NCBI GenBank assembly: GCA_031283915.1 | Contig: JAITAY010000052.1 | Span: 1 to 9,719 of the forward strand | Source of the DNA: Tannerella sp. | GTDB lineage: Bacteria; Bacteroidota; Bacteroidia; Bacteroidales; Tannerellaceae | Reading direction: 5' to 3' | Length of the DNA: 9,719 bases | Shown: in pieces, positions 5,859 through 9,719 of the stretch | How positions within the stretch are numbered: the first letter of the stretch is position 1 | Layout of the letters: every line of letters begins with the position of its first letter | Position numbers and translations under genes: made by a program | The notes under the pieces: model-generated | Databases searched by the model: none | Seen by the model: only the letters and a program-made list of their open reading frames with translations | What the model was told of the DNA's origin: nothing

Positions 5859-6947
5859 ATGAAAAAACATTTTATTTTAATATGCGGTATAGCATTTTCG
5901 ATATATTACGCGAATGCTCAGCAGATAAAAGAATCGGCGCAAGCGATAGATGCCGAGACAATGCAACAATGGAGTGCGCCGTACCGCGGCTGGACGTATT
6001 ATCCCGATCCTGTAATTCCTTCGGATTACAAGATTCCCGGGGCGGAAGAATTTCACAGTTACGACGTCCCATGCGTATATCAAACAGCGGATAATCCCGA
6101 TGTCTGGTATATGAGTTTCATCGGATTCAACGGCAAGGGATACAATTCGTTTGTTGTGGAAAGCCGGGACCTTATCCACTGGACGAATCCACGACTTGCC
6201 ATGGGCTTCGGGAAAGAAGGTGAATTTGATCATGGGGGTTGCGTTATAGGCGCTTATCTTTACGACAGTTGGGACATCAAAACGCCCCGCACAATACGGA
6301 AGAAAGACGACAAATATTGGACGCTCTACGGTTGTTATCCGCGACAGGGCGATTACGAATTACGTCCCGGTTATGAAGGTGTTGCAACGAGCGCCGACGG
6401 CTTGCACTGGACACGGGCTTCCGACGAACCTGTACTTTCGGTCTATCAGAAAGATTGTAAGGAATGGGAAAAGGATTGTATCTATCAACCCTGGCTGGTG
6501 GAACACGAGGGCGCTTATTACAATTTCTACAATGCCGCTCAGGGGGGAATCGAAAACATGGGGCTTGCTTTGTCGAATGACTTAATTCATTGGGTACGTT
6601 ATCCGTTCAATCCGGTTATTAATGTCCGCCCGGAAGGTTACGACGCCAAATTTGCTTCCGACGCAAAAGTTTTTCGCGACGGCGACCATTGGACTATGTT
6701 CTATTTTGGCGTTGGCAAAGGCGGAGCGCACATTATGATTGCGTTTTCCCGTGATTTGGCGCATTGGACGGCCGACCCCGAACCGCTTTACAAAGCAGGC
6801 GGTCATCCTGCCGGACTTGACAAAGAGTATGCACACAAGATCTCGCTGGTTTTCAATCCGAAAAACGAAACGTTTTACATGTATTACTGCGCTACCGGCA
6901 ATAAAGGACGCGGGATAGGATTGCTGACAGGCAAAACGGTCAAGTAA
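5859..6947 (+). CDS. Secreted five-bladed beta-propeller glycosidase-like protein (GH43/GH117/GH130 type)
   Basis: The start is set at 5859 rather than the in-frame ATG at 5823. The later start gives a clean signal peptide (MKKHFILICGIAFSIYY, cut near ANA|QQ at residue 20), and the earlier one overlaps the -7 promoter element. The 362-residue product shows five blade-like repeats ending in aromatic strands: VWYMSF (82-87), KYWTLYG (152-158), AYYNFYN (219-225), HWTMFYFG (277-284) and FYMYY (339-343). Four copies of an S.D.L.HW turn appear at about 101-108, 178-184, 239-245 and 297-303. This is the layout of clan-F/J and GH130-like glycosidases. Candidate acidic residues are Asp69 (SYDVP), Asp124 (FDHGG) and Asp268 (ASDAKVF); the catalytic set cannot be fixed by eye. 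It converges on the GH95 gene. Substrate is unknown; arabinose-, galactose- or fucose-containing glycans are plausible from the neighbour. Confidence 0.78.
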   Translation: MKKHFILICGIAFSIYYANAQQIKESAQAIDAETMQQWSAPYRGWTYYPDPVIPSDYKIPGAEEFHSYDVPCVYQTADNPDVWYMSFIGFNGKGYNSFVVESRDLIHWTNPRLAMGFGKEGEFDHGGCVIGAYLYDSWDIKTPRTIRKKDDKYWTLYGCYPRQGDYELRPGYEGVATSADGLHWTRASDEPVLSVYQKDCKEWEKDCIYQPWLVEHEGAYYNFYNAAQGGIENMGLALSNDLIHWVRYPFNPVINVRPEGYDAKFASDAKVFRDGDHWTMFYFGVGKGGAHIMIAFSRDLAHWTADPEPLYKAGGHPAGLDKEYAHKISLVFNPKNETFYMYYCATGNKGRGIGLLTGKTVK

Positions 6948-7008
6948 ATATTTACCTCAACATGCCATCCGGGGACAAGGACGCAGTCGGCGGCGTATTT
7001 GAACATAG

Positions 7009-9567
7009 TTACTGTTGTCTCGATACTTTAAAAATATCGTTTTTACCGGTTGCGAATGATGCTTCGTAGTATATTTTCCCATTCTGTTCCATGCGTGTCG
7101 ATCGGGTTATTTCGGTTATCCCTTTTTTAATAATCACGGGAACGGATGTTCTGATACGGCATGGCATTCCTCTTATAGACAGGATGGTTGCTTCCTGTAT
7201 CGTTCCCCGATTCCACGAAATGGATATTTCGAAATTTCCCCTTGCTTTTATTCCCTTGACGGATCCTTCCGGCCATACATCCGGCACGGCAGGCAATAAT
7301 TGTATATATCCTGCATGACTTTGCAATAACATTTCCGTTACGCCGGCCGTATAGCCGAAATTCCCGTCGATCTGAAACGGAGGATGTGCGTCAAGCATAC
7401 TTTTAAATAATCCGCCTTCTGAGGTGGCACGGCCGTTTTTTTTGTCGTCTCCGAACCCGACGGGATTAAACATGTTCGTTATAATTTTGTATGCGTGATT
7501 ACCGTCCTGCAGACGCGCCCAGCAGTTTATTTTCCAGCCCATCGACCAGCCGGTCGCTTCGTCGCCGCGTAAATGTAGAGATGTTGCGGCGGCTTTGAAT
7601 AATTCCGGCGTTTCCTGCGTAATCTGATTACCCGGATGCAGTCCGTAAATATGTGAGAAATGGCGATGTTTAGGGTCTGTTTCCTCAAAATCGTACATCC
7701 ATTCCTGTAACTGCCCCTTTGCTCCTATACGATAAGGTAACAGACGTGCCAGTTTTTCTTTCAATTCCGCCCGTAATACGGCGTCCGCATCAAACATCTC
7801 CGATGCCTGAATCGTCCGGGTGAAAGTTTCGCGTATGATAGCCATGTCCATCGTCGTTCCCATACTCAATGCAGCACGTTCCCCCCGGTCTGTCAAGAAT
7901 GAATTTTCGGGAGATACGCCGGCGGGTGTCACTAAGTTACCTTCGCCGTCGTCGACAAGCCAGTCGGCATAAAATTCGGCGGCGCCTTTCATAACAGGAT
8001 AAGCCTCGTTTCGCAGGAAATCTTCATCGCCGGTAAACAGGTAATGCTCCCACAGATGACTGCAGTACCATCCTTGCGCCATCGGCCAGAACGATGCGGT
8101 CGGCACATTGTCGTTCGGTAAAGATTCGCGCCAGATAGAAGTATTATGATGCGCTACCCAGCCGCGACGGTTATACATGTTGCGTGCCGTTTCGCTTCCT
8201 GTTACGGACAGTTCCCTTATCAATCCAAACAGCGGTTCGTGACATTCCGTAAGATTCGTAATCTCCGCCGGCCAGTAATTCATTTCGGCATTTATATTCT
8301 GCGTATACCCGCAGTTCCACGGCGGAATGATCTCTTTGTTCCACATCCCCTGAAGGTTGAGGGGCTGCCCGCCCGGACGCGAACCGCTTATCATCAGATA
8401 ACGCCCGAATTGGTACAGAAGTGCGGCCAGATCGGGGTCGGGATGGTCTGAGAAACGTATAATCCGTTCGTCTGTCGGGAGATTTTTCTGTTCGTCCGTA
8501 GAAGGGAGATCGATAGAAACACGGTCGAAGAGCGCTTTGTAATCATCCATATGACGCTTTTTCAATGTTTTATAGTTGTATTTCAATGCATTAGCGAGCA
8601 TGTTCCCGGCTTTTTCCGATGGATTAACGCCTTCTGTCGTCGGGCTTTTGTCATATCCGTTAAAACCGGTTGCAAGCGCAATCACAAAATAAACTTCATC
8701 CGTATCAAATACATGTACGCCGTCGCCGGTAATCGTCAATTCGCCTTTTCCCGGCAAAACGGTCTCCATCTGCGCTTCGAACGGCATCCCCTTATTCTCG
8801 ATTTCATCGCCGTATAGCGTCCGTTTATTGAATTTACGGTTACCTTTATCATCATACAGCTCGGGGTGTTTATATTGATCACCCCAGGCTTCTATCTGCT
8901 CGAACGTGCGGCGTTCTGCATATCCCGGAGCTTTCCCTTTGAGGATAAGGCGGCCGTTCTCCACACTTTGCAATGCCGCAGGATGAGGGCTGTCAAAGCG
9001 GAGATTCACGTCAATACCTGCCGGTTTGTCGCTTATTAGTCTGATTATAATGACGTTATCCGGGTTCGACGCAAATATCTCACGCGTATACGTAATGCCA
9101 CCTTGTGTAAATGTTGTTTTTGCAATAGCCTCCGAGATATTCAATTCCCTTTTGTAGCCGGAGATGTCGCCTTTTGCATTACTCTCGATATGCAAATCCC
9201 CGAATGGTTGGTAATACTGATGCAGACGGCCAAGCCACTGTTTGGAGACAATTTCGTTTGCCTTTACGTATTCTTTTTTCCTAAGTAAAGCTACTACCTG
9301 TTCAAACGCATCCGGCGTAACTTTTATATCCTTGAATATAACGGAAGGCTCACCGCTGTAAAGCGTATTTTCGTTTAATTGCAGTAATTCCTTGCCGGCG
9401 CCTCCGGATATCATCGCTCCGGCATGACCGTTCCCCACCGGAAGCGCTTCATTCCAGTTGGCGGCAGGTTCGTTATACCATAAGATCAATGACGCTTTTT
9501 CTTTCGGTTGACACGTCGTTATCAGTAAGCAAATGATTGAAAACGGCAAAAATAATTTAAGTTTCAT
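7009..9567 (-). CDS. GH95 alpha-L-fucosidase / alpha-L-galactosidase, probable lipoprotein
   Basis: The 852-residue product is a full-length GH95 enzyme, an inverting exo-hydrolase that removes terminal alpha-L-fucose (or alpha-L-galactose in some members) from glycans. A signal peptide ends in ITTC with a possible lipidated Cys19; Thr at -1 is unusual, so lipidation is less certain. The N-terminal beta-sandwich begins LWYNEPAANWNEALPVGNG (29-47). The alpha/alpha-barrel contains LNLQGMWN (403-410), the paired asparagines Asn424 and Asn426 in TQNINAEMNYWP, SPEN with Glu554 (likely general acid by spacing to AfcA), LQEW (620-623), the HFSHIYGLHPGNQI region, and HPPFQIDGNFG with Asp734, the asparagine-activated base position. 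Residue 422, two before Asn424, is Thr, a position linked to fucose versus galactose preference. The gene has its own promoter element and is not in an operon with the converging propeller gene. Confidence 0.94.
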   Translation of the reverse strand: MKLKLFLPFSIICLLITTCQPKEKASLILWYNEPAANWNEALPVGNGHAGAMISGGAGKELLQLNENTLYSGEPSVIFKDIKVTPDAFEQVVALLRKKEYVKANEIVSKQWLGRLHQYYQPFGDLHIESNAKGDISGYKRELNISEAIAKTTFTQGGITYTREIFASNPDNVIIIRLISDKPAGIDVNLRFDSPHPAALQSVENGRLILKGKAPGYAERRTFEQIEAWGDQYKHPELYDDKGNRKFNKRTLYGDEIENKGMPFEAQMETVLPGKGELTITGDGVHVFDTDEVYFVIALATGFNGYDKSPTTEGVNPSEKAGNMLANALKYNYKTLKKRHMDDYKALFDRVSIDLPSTDEQKNLPTDERIIRFSDHPDPDLAALLYQFGRYLMISGSRPGGQPLNLQGMWNKEIIPPWNCGYTQNINAEMNYWPAEITNLTECHEPLFGLIRELSVTGSETARNMYNRRGWVAHHNTSIWRESLPNDNVPTASFWPMAQGWYCSHLWEHYLFTGDEDFLRNEAYPVMKGAAEFYADWLVDDGEGNLVTPAGVSPENSFLTDRGERAALSMGTTMDMAIIRETFTRTIQASEMFDADAVLRAELKEKLARLLPYRIGAKGQLQEWMYDFEETDPKHRHFSHIYGLHPGNQITQETPELFKAAATSLHLRGDEATGWSMGWKINCWARLQDGNHAYKIITNMFNPVGFGDDKKNGRATSEGGLFKSMLDAHPPFQIDGNFGYTAGVTEMLLQSHAGYIQLLPAVPDVWPEGSVKGIKARGNFEISISWNRGTIQEATILSIRGMPCRIRTSVPVIIKKGITEITRSTRMEQNGKIYYEASFATGKNDIFKVSRQQ

Positions 9568-9649
9568 GTGTATATAATTTAAATTTTAATAAACGGCTAC
9601 GACAGGTCTTCCTCTTAATTGAAGATGACTTCCATGCTATTACTGTATG

Positions 9650-9657
9650 CAAAGATA
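9650..9657 (-). promoter_or_regulatory. -7 promoter element of the GH95 gene
   Basis: Read on the minus strand this is TATCTTTG, matching TAnnTTTG. It lies 82 bases upstream of the GH95 ATG, which implies a leader of roughly 75 bases. No convincing TTTG -33 element lies at the standard distance, suggesting dependence on an activator or a different sigma context. Confidence 0.5.
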
Positions 9658-9699
9658 CATGAAATTTTAAAGTTTGTATGTAATCCGGAAATTTAATGC

Positions 9700-9707
9700 T
9701 AACTTTG
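9700..9707 (+). promoter_or_regulatory. -7 promoter element pointing out of the window
   Basis: TAACTTTG on the + strand matches TAnnTTTG. A TTTG at 9673-9676 could be the -33 element, with 23 bases between them, slightly longer than the usual 19-21. It would drive a gene beyond the right edge, divergent from GH95; the gene itself is not in the window. Confidence 0.45.
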
Positions 9708-9719
9708 CAAGCTCAAAAC

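Noticed and set aside
6944..6955. Perfect 12-base palindrome GTAAATATTTAC over the stop codon of the propeller gene
   Set aside because: It has no loop and is AT-rich, so it is unlikely to act as a terminator; such short palindromes occur by chance.
6961..7068. Short open frame on the + strand across the convergent junction
   Set aside because: About 35 codons, overlaps the end of GH95, and shows no signal peptide, motif or promoter.
1..9719. CRISPR array, tRNA, rRNA or complete insertion sequence
   Set aside because: No spaced direct repeats, cloverleaf-like segments, conserved rRNA stretches or transposase motifs were found on either strand.

Overview
The window looks like chromosomal DNA of a Bacteroidota bacterium, most likely order Bacteroidales. 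The evidence is a SusC/SusD pair, lipoprotein signals followed by lysine and acidic residues, AT-rich leaders without clear Shine-Dalgarno sequences, and several -7 promoter elements of the Bacteroidetes form TAnnTTTG. Genus cannot be told from the sequence. No rRNA, tRNA, CRISPR array or complete insertion sequence is visible.

Left half (1-5089, all + strand): a tight run of five genes separated by only 14, 23, 30 and 15 bases, so probably one operon that begins left of the window. It holds the end of a SusC-type TonB-dependent outer-membrane transporter, its SusD-type surface lipoprotein, a C39-like papain-fold cysteine peptidase lipoprotein, an exported M20D metallo-amidohydrolase, and an inner-membrane carrier of the dicarboxylate/amino acid:cation symporter (SDF) family. 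No polysaccharide-degrading enzyme is present in this run. The set reads better as import and stepwise hydrolysis of peptides or N-acyl amino acids, as RagAB does for oligopeptides, than as a glycan locus. The carrier lacks the arginine that binds the acidic side chain in glutamate/aspartate relatives and is altered at sodium-site positions, so its substrate is probably not a dicarboxylate.

Middle (5090-5858): a decayed or mobile-looking stretch. It holds a hairpin just behind the carrier gene, a fragment of a second SusD gene unlike the intact one, an inverted repeat at the edge of that fragment, and two small minus-strand open frames encoding hydrophobic proteins. AT-rich upstream DNA follows.

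Right half (5859-9567): two secreted carbohydrate enzymes facing each other. One is a five-bladed beta-propeller protein of GH43/GH117/GH130 type (+ strand), and the other a GH95 alpha-L-fucosidase/alpha-L-galactosidase lipoprotein (- strand). Each has its own TAnnTTTG element. A third such element at the far right points out of the window, so another gene probably starts beyond the edge, divergent from GH95. The left and right halves are probably separate transcription units with different nutrient targets.
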